Below, piece by piece: positions 37,001-50,098 of a DNA stretch of 64,000 bases. Numbering within the stretch: the first letter of the stretch is position 1; each line of letters begins with the position of its first letter. The stretch comes from Blastomussa wellsi (Eukaryota; Cnidaria; Anthozoa; Scleractinia; Plerogyridae): assembly GCA_947652115.1 (NCBI GenBank), contig OX393568.1:15340673-15404672 (forward strand), given 5' to 3'. The translations under genes and the position numbers were made by a program. The notes under the pieces are model-generated. The model saw only the letters and a list, made by a program, of their open reading frames with translations. It searched no databases and was not told the origin of the DNA.

Positions 37001-40000
37001 CGAGAAAATACAGCTTCGCAGGTGTTTCGCTCACAATTTCCTTTGACCCTGTTTACATAAATCCAGTCATAAAATGCCATATTACAAGACCAACTGACTG
37101 TAAAGGGGCTAAAGATTGCATATTTCCAGACCAGCTGACTAGAAAAAGTCTAAAATAGGCTTCTCCGGTTGCAATAGTTTTTTTTCAATGCATTCTGACA
37201 AAACTAGGCCTTGTGTCCGAAACACTGCATCATATGACTGGATTTATGAAAACGAGGTCAAAGAATTAATGACCCCCTTCTCACGTTGTAAGGATGAAGA
37301 CTTGTTAGGCATGTTAATTAGGCGTAAAAATCGGGCCAAGAAGGGAGCGAAAATAAAATCAATAATAATAATAGCAATGTTAGTAATAATAGTAATAATA
37401 ATGATAATAATAATATTAATAATCTGTCTTGATTTAGCAAAAAAGGGGCTTGAGGCAATAGAGGAAATGTATGAGATTTCGATCTAGTTTGTTTGTTTTG
37501 CGAAGTAACCGTCGGTGACTATTGGCCACTCTTTGCATGAAATCTTACCCTTCATAATGTTCCCATGCCAAATTCGTGATGTCTGGTACATTTTACTGTA
37601 GCCCACTCCCCCCCCCCCTCCCTCCCGCACCCCACCCGTTATTTTTGGCCATTTTTACCCAGGCCCCAGCTCGATGAGTACATCGGTTTGAATTTTTGAC
37701 ACCGCGCGGTAGCTGATCTGTAGGTTTACCAATCCTGCCGTCTAAAGGAAGTTTGCCGGAGGACATCATTAAGTCCAATGAAGGTGGAAGTCCAACGATT
37801 TGCAATCTAAGCGTCGGCTATTATCTTTCCTTAAACAAAGCTCTAACGGGTGAACTTGAACAACTCGTTACGACTTGTGCGAGGCGGGATAGTGAGGTGC
37901 TTGCTTTAGACGGCAAAAAGTCCTTCGCCACACCAAATAGGACTCCCTACCGGACTTGACGGGTGATTCGAAGGCGGCCATGCCGATATGTGGCTGGAAC
38001 TATTCTGTGGCGAAAGACTTAGAAAAATTCTGCTCTAATTTTGGTAGTATTGTGTCCCGCGCAAAAAAATTTCGTTACATCCGGGCGATTGCATTCAATT
38101 TCCTAGAAAATGGCTAGCTGTGTGGGAAAACCGAGGAATAGCGTGGAATTACAGAGCCCTATTTAATGTGAGTATGATTGATTCATGTTCATGCTTTTTT
38201 TATGGAGATTTTGCCGCTAGGTAGAAGTGCCAGATCGGTTTTCCGCTGATCTAAACGGCGATTTGTTCAGTTCGGAAGCGTAGTTTCCGGTCGCTGACCG
38301 ACATGAACCATGTGCGGGTCACTAATCAAAGTACATTTCTCAGCTTTAATCCGGAGCTGCCTAAAAATCAAGCGAATCCTTGATGTTACACACTATTCCT
38401 CAGATCATTTGAGACCATGCATGGCTTGCCGGGTCAACTCTTGCGCTGGAAATTTTGAAGTCTGTGATGCCATTAATTTTTATGTTGTAAATAATAATTT
38501 AATTGAATTAGTAGACTTCGTGATTTTGTTGTTATGCCCAAACTGCAATCTTCTTGCTCCGAAAAGACATAGGTTAGATTAATTTGCGTTGATTTGAGTT
38601 CAGAATAGTGCCCATTGACACCGTCAGTCCTTGCGAAAAGATGCCTTCAGAACTATAGTGTCATGTCAACTTTACCTAACCGAGTTCTGTTGAATCAAGA
38701 CAGAGAAACAATAACAGTAATACTAGCACTGAACTTTCGGATAAGTGAGTCACCAAGGAGAATAGAAGCTGCCAATCCTTTTAAATTTTATAGCGTCGAC
38801 ATTCGAGAGAGTTTCTGGCGATAAAACAACCGCTTTTGGCGAGAAAATACAGCTTCGCAGGTGTTTCGCTCACAATTTCCTTTGACCCTGTTTACATAAA
38901 TCCAGTCATAAAATGCCATATTACAAGACCAACTGACTGTAAAGGGGCTAAAGATTGCATATTTCCAGACCAGCTGACTAGAAAAAGTCTAAAATAGGCT
39001 TCTCCGGTTGCAATAGTTTTTTTTCAATGCATTCTGACAAAACTAGGCCTTGTGTCCGAAACACTGCATCATATGACTGGATTTATGAAAACGAGGTCAA
39101 AGAATTAATGACCCCCTTCTCACGTTGTAAGGATGAAGACTTGTTAGGCATGTTAATTAGGCGTAAAAATCGGGCCAAGAAGGGAGCGAAAATAAAATCA
39201 ATAATAATAATAGCAATGTTAGTAATAATAGTAATAATAATGATAATAATAATATTAATAATCTGTCTTGATTTAGCAAAAAAGGGGCTTGAGGCAATAG
39301 AGGAAATGTATGAGATTTCGATCTAGTTTGTTTGTTTTGCGAAGTAACCGTCGGTGACTATTGGCCACTCTTTGCATGAAATCTTACCCTTCATAATGTT
39401 CCCATGCCAAATTCGTGATGTCTGGTACATTTTACTGTAGCCCACTCCCCCCCCCCCTCCCTCCCGCACCCCACCCGTTATTTTTGGCCATTTTTACCCA
39501 GGCCCCAGCTCGATGAGTACATCGGTTTGAATTTTTGACACCGCGCGGTAGCTGATCTGTAGGTTTACCAATCCTGCCGTCTAAAGGAAGTTTGCCGGAG
39601 GACATCATTAAGTCCAATGAAGGTGGAAGTCCAACGATTTGCAATCTAAGCGTCGGCTATTATCTTTCCTTAAACAAAGCTCTAACGGGTGAACTTGAAC
39701 AACTCGTTACGACTTGTGCGAGGCGGGATAGTGAGGTGCTTGCTTTAGACGGCAAAAAGTCCTTCGCCACACCAAATAGGACTCCCTACCGGACTTGACG
39801 GGTGATTCGAAGGCGGCCATGCCGATATGTGGCTGGAACTATTCTGTGGCGAAAGACTTAGAAAAATTCTGCTCTAATTTTGGTAGTATTGTGTCCCGCG
39901 CAAAAAAATTTCGTTACATCCGGGCGATTGCATTCAATTTCCTAGAAAATGGCTAGCTGTGTGGGAAAACCGAGGAATAGCGTGGAATTACAGAGCCCTA

Positions 40001-42749
40001 TTTAATGTGAGTACGATTGATTCATGTTCATGCTTTTTTTATGGAGATTTTGCCGCTAGGTAGAAGTGCCAGATCGGTTTTCCGCTGATCTAAACGGCGA
40101 TTTGTTCAGTTCGGAAGCGTAGTTTCCGGTCGCTGACCGACATGAACCATGTGCGGGTCACTAATCAAAGTACATTTCTCAGCTTTAATCCGGAGCTGCC
40201 TAAAAATCAAGCGAATCCTTGATGTTACACACTATTCCTCAGATCATTTGAGACCATGCATGGCTTGCCGGGTCAACTCTTGCGCTGGAAATTTTGAAGT
40301 CTGTGATGCCATTAATTTTTATGTTGTAAATAATAATTTAATTGAATTAGTAGACTTCGTGATTTTGTTGTTATGCCCAAACTGCAATCTTCTTGCTCCG
40401 AAAAGACATAGGTTAGATTAATTTGCGTTGATTTGAGTTCAGAATAGTGCCCATTGACACCGTCAGTCCTTGCGAAAAGATGCCTTCAGAACTATAGTGT
40501 CATGTCAACTTTACCTAACCGAGTTCTGTTGAATCAAGACAGAGAAACAATAACAGTAATACTAGCACTGAACTTTCGGATAAGTGAGTCACCAAGGAGA
40601 ATAGAAGCTGCCAATCCTTTTAAATTTTATAGCGTCGACATTCGAGAGAGTTTCTGGCGATAAAACAACCGCTTTTGGCGAGAAAATACAGCTTCGCAGG
40701 TGTTTCGCTCACAATTTCCTTTGACCCTGTTTACATAAATCCAGTCATAAAATGCCATATTACAAGACCAACTGACTGTAAAGGGGCTAAAGATTGCATA
40801 TTTCCAGACCAGCTGACTAGAAAAAGTCTAAAATAGGCTTCTCCGGTTGCAATAGTTTTTTTTCAATGCATTCTGACAAAACTAGGCCTTGTGTCCGAAA
40901 CACTGCATCATATGACTGGATTTATGAAAACGAGGTCAAAGAATTAATGACCCCCTTCTCACGTTGTAAGGATGAAGACTTGTTAGGCATGTTAATTAGG
41001 CGTAAAAATCGGGCCAAGAAGGGAGCGAAAATAAAATCAATAATAATAATAGCAATGTTAGTAATAATAGTAATAATAATGATAATAATAATATTAATAA
41101 TCTGTCTTGATTTAGCAAAAAAGGGGCTTGAGGCAATAGAGGAAATGTATGAGATTTCGATCTAGTTTGTTTGTTTTGCGAAGTAACCGTCGGTGACTAT
41201 TGGCCACTCTTTGCATGAAATCTTACCCTTCATAATGTTCCCATGCCAAATTCGTGATGTCTGGTACATTTTACTGTAGCCCACTCCCCCCCCCCCTCCC
41301 TCCCGCACCCCACCCGTTATTTTTGGCCATTTTTACCCAGGCCCCAGCTCGATGAGTACATCGGTTTGAATTTTTGACACCGCGCGGTAGCTGATCTGTA
41401 GGTTTACCAATCCTGCCGTCTAAAGGAAGTTTGCCGGAGGACATCATTAAGTCCAATGAAGGTGGAAGTCCAACGATTTGCAATCTAAGCGTCGGCTATT
41501 ATCTTTCCTTAAACAAAGCTCTAACGGGTGAACTTGAACAACTCGTTACGACTTGTGCGAGGCGGGATAGTGAGGTGCTTGCTTTAGACGGCAAAAAGTC
41601 CTTCGCCACACCAAATAGGACTCCCTACCGGACTTGACGGGTGATTCGAAGGCGGCCATGCCGATATGTGGCTGGAACTATTCTGTGGCGAAAGACTTAG
41701 AAAAATTCTGCTCTAATTTTGGTAGTATTGTGTCCCGCGCAAAAAAATTTCGTTACATCCGGGCGATTGCATTCAATTTCCTAGAAAATGGCTAGCTGTG
41801 TGGGAAAACCGAGGAATAGCGTGGAATTACAGAGCCCTATTTAATGTGAGTATGATTGATTCATGTTCATGCTTTTTTTATGGAGATTTTGCCGCTAGGT
41901 AGAAGTGCCAGATCGGTTTTCCGCTGATCTAAACGGCGATTTGTTCAGTTCGGAAGCGTAGTTTCCGGTCGCTGACCGACATGAACCATGTGCGGGTCAC
42001 TAATCAAAGTACATTTCTCAGCTTTAATCCGGAGCTGCCTAAAAATCAAGCGAATCCTTGATGTTACACACTATTCCTCAGATCATTTGAGACCATGCAT
42101 GGCTTGCCGGGTCAACTCTTGCGCTGGAAATTTTGAAGTCTGTGATGCCATTAATTTTTATGTTGTAAATAATAATTTAATTGAATTAGTAGACTTCGTG
42201 ATTTTGTTGTTATGCCCAAACTGCAATCTTCTTGCTCCGAAAAGACATAGGTTAGATTAATTTGCGTTGATTTGAGTTCAGAATAGTGCCCATTGACACC
42301 GTCAGTCCTTGCGAAAAGATGCCTTCAGAACTATAGTGTCATGTCAACTTTACCTAACCGAGTTCTGTTGAATCAAGACAGAGAAACAATAACAGTAATA
42401 CTAGCACTGAACTTTCGGATAAGTGAGTCACCAAGGAGAATAGAAGCTGCCAATCCTTTTAAATTTTATAGCGTCGACATTCGAGAGAGTTTCTGGCGAT
42501 AAAACAACCGCTTTTGGCGAGAAAATACAGCTTCGCAGGTGTTTCGCTCACAATTTCCTTTGACCCTGTTTACATAAATCCAGTCATAAAATGCCATATT
42601 ACAAGACCAACTGACTGTAAAGGGGCTAAAGATTGCATATTTCCAGACCAGCTGACTAGAAAAAGTCTAAAATAGGCTTCTCCGGTTGCAATAGTTTTTT
42701 TTCAATGCATTCTGACAAAACTAGGCCTTGTGTCCGAAACACTGCATCA

Positions 42750-45700
42750 TATGACTGGATTTATGAAAACGAGGTCAAAGAATTAATGACCCCCTTCTCA
42801 CGTTGTAAGGATGAAGACTTGTTAGGCATGTTAATTAGGCGTAAAAATCGGGCCAAGAAGGGAGCGAAAATAAAATCAATAATAATAATAGCAATGTTAG
42901 TAATAATAGTAATAATAATGATAATAATAATATTAATAATCTGTCTTGATTTAGCAAAAAAGGGGCTTGAGGCAATAGAGGAAATGTATGAGATTTCGAT
43001 CTAGTTTGTTTGTTTTGCGAAGTAACCGTCGGTGACTATTGGCCACTCTTTGCATGAAATCTTACCCTTCATAATGTTCCCATGCCAAATTCGTGATGTC
43101 TGGTACATTTTACTGTAGCCCACTCCCCCCCCCCCCCTCCCTCCCGCACCCCACCCGTTATTTTTGGCCATTTTTACCCAGGCCCCAGCTCGATGAGTAC
43201 ATCGGTTTGAATTTTTGACACCGCGCGGTAGCTGATCTGTAGGTTTACCAATCCTGCCGTCTAAAGGAAGTTTGCCGGAGGACATCATTAAGTCCAATGA
43301 AGGTGGAAGTCCAACGATTTGCAATCTAAGCGTCGGCTATTATCTTTCCTTAAACAAAGCTCTAACGGGTGAACTTGAACAACTCGTTACGACTTGTGCG
43401 AGGCGGGATAGTGAGGTGCTTGCTTTAGACGGCAAAAAGTCCTTCGCCACACCAAATAGGACTCCCTACCGGACTTGACGGGTGATTCGAAGGCGGCCAT
43501 GCCGATATGTGGCTGGAACTATTCTGTGGCGAAAGACTTAGAAAAATTCTGCTCTAATTTTGGTAGTATTGTGTCCCGCGCAAAAAAATTTCGTTACATC
43601 CGGGCGATTGCATTCAATTTCCTAGAAAATGGCTAGCTGTGTGGGAAAACCGAGGAATAGCGTGGAATTACAGAGCCCTATTTAATGTGAGTACGATTGA
43701 TTCATGTTCATGCTTTTTTTATGGAGATTTTGCCGCTAGGTAGAAGTGCCAGATCGGTTTTCCGCTGATCTAAACGGCGATTTGTTCAGTTCGGAAGCGT
43801 AGTTTCCGGTCGCTGACCGACATGAACCATGTGTGGGTCACTAATCAAAGTACATTTTTCAGCTTTAATCCGGAGCTGCCTAAAAATCAAGCGAATCCTT
43901 GATGTTACACACTATTCCTCAGATCATTTGAGACCATGCATGGCTTGCCGGGTCAACTCTTGCGCTGGAAATTTTGAAGTCTGTGATGCCATTAATTTTT
44001 ATGTTGTAAATAATAATTTAATTGAATTAGTAGACTTCGTGATTTTGTTGTTATGCCCAAACTGCAATCTTCTTGCTCCGAAAAGACATAGGTTAGATTA
44101 ATTTGCGTTGATTTGAGTTCAGAATAGTGCCCATTGACACCGTCAGTCCTTGCGAAAAGATGCCTTCAGAACTATAGTGTCATGTCAACTTTACCTAACC
44201 GAGTTCTGTTGAATCAAGACAGAGAAACAATAACAGTAATACTAGCACTGAACTTTCGGATAAGTGAGTCACCAAGGAGAATAGAAGCTGCCAATCCTTT
44301 TAAATTTTATAGCGTCGACATTCGAGAGAGTTTCTGGCGATAAAACAACCGCTTTTGGCGAGAAAATACAGCTTCGCAGGTGTTTCGCTCACAATTTCCT
44401 TTGACCCTGTTTACATAAATCCAGTCATAAAATGCCATATTACAAGACCAACTGACTGTAAAGGGGCTAAAGATTGCATATTTCCAGACCAGCTGACTAG
44501 AAAAAGTCTAAAATAGGCTTCTCCGGTTGCAATAGTTTTTTTTCAATGCATTCTGACAAAACTAGGCCTTGTGTCCGAAACACTGCATCATATGACTGGA
44601 TTTATGAAAACGAGGTCAAAGAATTAATGACCCCCTTCTCACGTTGTAAGGATGAAGACTTGTTAGGCATGTTAATTAGGCGTAAAAATCGGGCCAAGAA
44701 GGGAGCGAAAATAAAATCAATAATAATAATAGCAATGTTAGTAATAATAGTAATAATAATGATAATAATAATATTAATAATCTGTCTTGATTTAGCAAAA
44801 AAGGGGCTTGAGGCAATAGAGGAAATGTATGAGATTTCGATCTAGTTTGTTTGTTTTGCGAAGTAACCGTCGGTGACTATTGGCCACTCTTTGCATGAAA
44901 TCTTACCCTTCATAATGTTCCCATGCCAAATTCGTGATGTCTGGTACATTTTACTGTAGCCCACTCCCCCCCCCCCTCCCTCCCTCCCGCACCCCACCCG
45001 TTATTTTTGGCCATTTTTACCCAGGCCCCAGCTCGATGAGTACATCGGTTTGAATTTTTGACACCGCGCGGTAGCTGATCTGTAGGTTTACCAATCCTGC
45101 CGTCTAAAGGAAGTTTGCCGGAGGACATCATTAAGTCCAATGAAGGTGGAAGTCCAACGATTTGCAATCTAAGCGTCGGCTATTATCTTTCCTTAAACAA
45201 AGCTCTAACGGGTGAACTTGAACAACTCGTTACGACTTGTGCGAGGCGGGATAGTGAGGTGCTTGCTTTAGACGGCAAAAAGTCCTTCGCCACACCAAAT
45301 AGGACTCCCTACCGGACTTGACGGGTGATTCGAAGGCGGCCATGCCGATATGTGGCTGGAACTATTCTGTGGCGAAAGACTTAGAAAAATTCTGCTCTAA
45401 TTTTGGTAGTATTGTGTCCCGCGCAAAAAAATTTCGTTACATCCGGGCGATTGCATTCAATTTCCTAGAAAATGGCTAGCTGTGTGGGAAAACCGAGGAA
45501 TAGCGTGGAATTACAGAGCCCTATTTAATGTGAGTATGATTGATTCATGTTCATGCTTTTTTTATGGAGATTTTGCCGCTAGGTAGAAGTGCCAGATCGG
45601 TTTTCCGCTGATCTAAACGGCGATTTGTTCAGTTCGGAAGCGTAGTTTCCGGTCGCTGACCGACATGAACCATGTGCGGGTCACTAATCAAAGTACATTT

Positions 45701-48700
45701 CTCAGCTTTAATCCGGAGCTGCCTAAAAATCAAGCGAATCCTTGATGTTACACACTATTCCTCAGATCATTTGAGACCATGCATGGCTTGCCGGGTCAAC
45801 TCTTGCGCTGGAAATTTTGAAGTCTGTGATGCCATTAATTTTTATGTTGTAAATAATAATTTAATTGAATTAGTAGACTTCGTGATTTTGTTGTTATGCC
45901 CAAACTGCAATCTTCTTGCTCCGAAAAGACATAGGTTAGATTAATTTGCGTTGATTTGAGTTCAGAATAGTGCCCATTGACACCGTCAGTCCTTGCGAAA
46001 AGATGCCTTCAGAACTATAGTGTCATGTCAACTTTACCTAACCGAGTTCTGTTGAATCAAGACAGAGAAACAATAACAGTAATACTAGCACTGAACTTTC
46101 GGATAAGTGAGTCACCAAGGAGAATAGAAGCTGCCAATCCTTTTAAATTTTATAGCGTCGACATTCGAGAGAGTTTCTGGCGATAAAACAACCGCTTTTG
46201 GCGAGAAAATACAGCTTCGCAGGTGTTTTGCTCACAATTTCCTTTGACCCTGTTTACATAAATCCAGTCATAAAATGCCATATTACAAGACCAACTGACT
46301 GTAAAGGGGCTAAAGATTGCATATTTCCAGACCAGCTGACTAGAAAAAGTCTAAAATAGGCTTCTCCGGTTGCAATAGTTTTTTTTCAATGCATTCTGAC
46401 AAAACTAGGCCTTGTGTCCGAAACACTGCATCATATGACTGGATTTATGAAAACGAGGTCAAAGAATTAATGACCCCCTTCTCACGTTGTAAGGATGAAG
46501 ACTTGTTAGGCATGTTAATTAGGCGTAAAAATCGGGCCAAGAAGGGAGCGAAAATAAAATCAATAATAATAATAGCAATGTTAGTAATAATAGTAATAAT
46601 AATGATAATAATAATATTAATAATCTGTCTTGATTTAGCAAAAAAGGGGCTTGAGGCAATAGAGGAAATGTATGAGATTTCGATCTAGTTTGTTTGTTTT
46701 GCGAAGTAACCGTCGGTGACTATTGGCCACTCTTTGCATGAAATCTTACCCTTCATAATGTTCCCATGCCAAATTCGTGATGTCTGGTACATTTTACTGT
46801 AGCCCACTCCCCCCCCCCCCTCCCTCCCGCACCCCACTTGTTATTTTTGGCCATTTTTACCCAGGCCCCAGCTCGATGAGTACATCGGTTTGAATTTTTG
46901 ACACCGCGCGGTAGCTGATCTGTAGGTTTACCAATCCTGCCGTCTAAAGGAAGTTTGCCGGAGGACATCATTAAGTCCAATGAAGGTGGAAGTCCAACGA
47001 TTTGCAATCTAAGCGTCGGCTATTATCTTTCCTTAAACAAAGCTCTAACGGGTGAACTTGAACAACTCGTTACGACTTGTGCGAGGCGGGATAGTGAGGT
47101 GCTTGCTTTAGACGGCAAAAAGTCCTTCGCCACACCAAATAGGACTCCCTACCGGACTTGACGGGTGATTCGAAGGCGGCCATGCCGATATGTGGCTGGA
47201 ACTATTCTGTGGCGAAAGACTTAGAAAAATTCTGCTCTAATTTTGGTAGTATTGTGTCCCGCGCAAAAAAATTTCGTTACATCCGGGCGATTGCATTCAA
47301 TTTCCTAGAAAATGGCTAGCTGTGTGGGAAAACCGAGGAATAGCGTGGAATTACAGAGCCCTATTTAATGTGAGTACGATTGATTCATGTTCATGCTTTT
47401 TTTATGGAGATTTTGCCGCTAGGTAGAAGTGCCAGATCGGTTTTCCGCTGATCTAAACGGCGATTTGTTCAGTTCGGAAGCGTAGTTTCCGGTCGCTGAC
47501 CGACATGAACCATGTGCGGGTCACTAATCAAAGTACATTTCTCAGCTTTAATCCGGAGCTGCCTAAAAATCAAGCGAATCCTTGATGTTACACACTATTC
47601 CTCAGATCATTTGAGACCATGCATGGCTTGCCGGGTCAACTCTTGCGCTGGAAATTTTGAAGTCTGTGATGCCATTAATTTTTATGTTGTAAATAATAAT
47701 TTAATTGAATTAGTAGACTTCGTGATTTTGTTGTTATGCCCAAACTGCAATCTTCTTGCTCCGAAAAGACATAGGTTAGATTAATTTGCGTTGATTTGAG
47801 TTCAGAATAGTGCCCATTGACACCGTCAGTCCTTGCGAAAAGATGCCTTCAGAACTATAGTGTCATGTCAACTTTACCTAACCGAGTTCTGTTGAATCAA
47901 GACAGAGAAACAATAACAGTAATACTAGCACTGAACTTTCGGATAAGTGAGTCACCAAGGAGAATAGAAGCTGCCAATCCTTTTAAATTTTATAGCGTCG
48001 ACATTCGAGAGAGTTTCTGGCGATAAAACAACCGCTTTTGGCGAGAAAATACAGCTTCGCAGGTGTTTTGCTCACAATTTCCTTTGACCCTGTTTACATA
48101 AATCCAGTCATAAAATGCCATATTACAAGACCAACTGACTGTAAAGGGGCTAAAGATTGCATATTTCCAGACCAGCTGACTAGAAAAAGTCTAAAATAGG
48201 CTTCTCCGGTTGCAATAGTTTTTTTTCAATGCATTCTGACAAAACTAGGCCTTGTGTCCGAAACACTGCATCATATGACTGGATTTATGAAAACGAGGTC
48301 AAAGAATTAATGACCCCCTTCTCACGTTGTAAGGATGAAGACTTGTTAGGCATGTTAATTAGGCGTAAAAATCGGGCCAAGAAGGGAGCGAAAATAAAAT
48401 CAATAATAATAATAGCAATGTTAGTAATAATAGTAATAATAATGATAATAATAATATTAATAATCTGTCTTGATTTAGCAAAAAAGGGGCTTGAGGCAAT
48501 AGAGGAAATGTATGAGATTTCGATCTAGTTTGTTTGTTTTGCGAAGTAACCGTCGGTGACTATTGGCCACTCTTTGCATGAAATCTTACCCTTCATAATG
48601 TTCCCATGCCAAATTCGTGATGTCTGGTACATTTTACTGTAGCCCACTCCCCCCCCCCCTCCCTCCCGCACCCCACCCGTTATTTTTGGCCATTTTTACC

Positions 48701-49341
48701 CAGGCCCCAGCTCGATGAGTACATCGGTTTGAATTTTTGACACCGCGCGGTAGCTGATCTGTAGGTTTACCAATCCTGCCGTCTAAAGGAAGTTTGCCGG
48801 AGGACATCATTAAGTCCAATGAAGGTGGAAGTCCAACGATTTGCAATCTAAGCGTCGGCTATTATCTTTCCTTAAACAAAGCTCTAACGGGTGAACTTGA
48901 ACAACTCGTTACGACTTGTGCGAGGCGGGATAGTGAGGTGCTTGCTTTAGACGGCAAAAAGTCCTTCGCCACACCAAATAGGACTCCCTACCGGACTTGA
49001 CGGGTGATTCGAAGGCGGCCATGCCGATATGTGGCTGGAACTATTCTGTGGCGAAAGACTTAGAAAAATTCTGCTCTAATTTTGGTAGTATTGTGTCCCG
49101 CGCAAAAAAATTTCGTTACATCCGGGCGATTGCATTCAATTTCCTAGAAAATGGCTAGCTGTGTGGGAAAACCGAGGAATAGCGTGGAATTACAGAGCCC
49201 TATTTAATGTGAGTATGATTGATTCATGTTCATGCTTTTTTTATGGAGATTTTGCCGCTAGGTAGAAGTGCCAGATCGGTTTTCCGCTGATCTAAACGGC
49301 GATTTGTTCAGTTCGGAAGCGTAGTTTCCGGTCGCTGACCG
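42750..49341 (+). repeat. Monomers 22-25, partner of monomers 10-13
   Basis: It shares the private variants of 20670-27261 at a constant offset of 22,080 bp (12 monomers), including the same C-tract lengths. It is truncated by the assembly gap. It could be a recent segmental duplication inside the array or a duplicated path in the assembly. Confidence 0.85.
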
Positions 49342-49541
49342 NNNNNNNNNNNNNNNNNNNNNNNNNNNNNNNNNNNNNNNNNNNNNNNNNNNNNNNNNNN
49401 NNNNNNNNNNNNNNNNNNNNNNNNNNNNNNNNNNNNNNNNNNNNNNNNNNNNNNNNNNNNNNNNNNNNNNNNNNNNNNNNNNNNNNNNNNNNNNNNNNNN
49501 NNNNNNNNNNNNNNNNNNNNNNNNNNNNNNNNNNNNNNNNN
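49342..49541. other. Assembly gap, 200 N
   Basis: Exactly 200 unknown bases. The left edge is in mid-monomer 25 and the right edge is inside the transposase gene of a transposon copy. At least the remainder of a monomer and about 8 kb of transposon must be missing if the 10,433-bp unit is complete, so the true gap is much larger than 200 bp. Confidence 0.97.
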
Positions 49542-49753
49542 TGACGTACGCTTATTCTGATTCCATGGACGAGGATAAGGAACGCTACTATTTCACTGTG
49601 TTGAAATCCAAGATTAAAGTACCTTTCTATAAGTTCTTCACGATCCGTACTTGCAGGTCCTAAAACAGGGATGTATCCTTCTAGAACTCCATTTGTACCA
49701 ATAAAAAGACAAATTATAAAGACAAAAATTCCAAGGAGATGTAGCGTCGACAT
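49542..49753 (-). CDS. IS3-like integrase/transposase, copy 1, N-terminal part
   Basis: ATG at 49753. The frame encodes the hydrophobic leader and the start of the helix-turn-helix (ELIERYFNLGF), then runs into the gap after about 70 residues. It is the same as the start of the full gene at 60186. Truncation is by the assembly gap, not by mutation. Confidence 0.85.
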
Positions 49754-50098
49754 TCTTCTCCAATAAACTCGCCTGTTCTGTACACGCTTTCTTTAGTCGT
49801 TCGCCATCGTCGCCATCTTGTTCCACGTGAACGTGACTTGAGCCCGCGGGTTCCAGCGTTCTCTGCCAAACAACTCGACAACTCGACATCTCGACAACTC
49901 GACAACTCGACAACTCAACATCTCGACATCTCGATATCTCGACATCTCGACATCTCGACATCTCGATATCTCGATATCTCGACATCTCGACATCTCGACA
50001 ACTCGACATCTCTACATTTTATACTCAACAACTCAACAACTCGACATCTCAACAACTCGACAAGTCGACATCTTGCATGGCCCTTTGGGGGCTCCGTA
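49542..50098 (-). mobile_element. Transposon copy 1, 3' end only (probable IS3EU with HECT)
   Basis: It matches 59975-60531 at an offset of 10,433 bp with no difference that I noticed. It includes the first 70 codons of the transposase and the whole right TIR (49798-50098), ending CTCCGTA. It is followed by AGGCCT (50099-50104), the right-hand target duplication. Confidence 0.93.

Larger units (their letters stand above)
4119..49341 (+). repeat. Satellite array, about 1.84-kb monomer, 24.6 head-to-tail copies
   Basis: Counting from the repeated TATGACTGG block, monomers start at 4119, 5956, 7796, 9636, 11480, 13324, 15162, 17003, 18830, 20670, 22511, 24354, 26194, 28033, 29872, 31711, 33553, 35395, 37233, 39072, 40911, 42750, 44591, 46434 and 48274; the last is cut by the gap. 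Lengths are 1827-1844 bp, varying mainly in a C-tract and an AAT microsatellite. Copies differ by only a few substitutions. Each monomer has a core bounded by inverted repeats and a spacer of about 161 bp. Many short ORFs recur in every copy only because the copies are nearly identical. The left junction with unique DNA (4118/4119) falls at the outer end of the inverted repeat. Confidence 0.97.
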
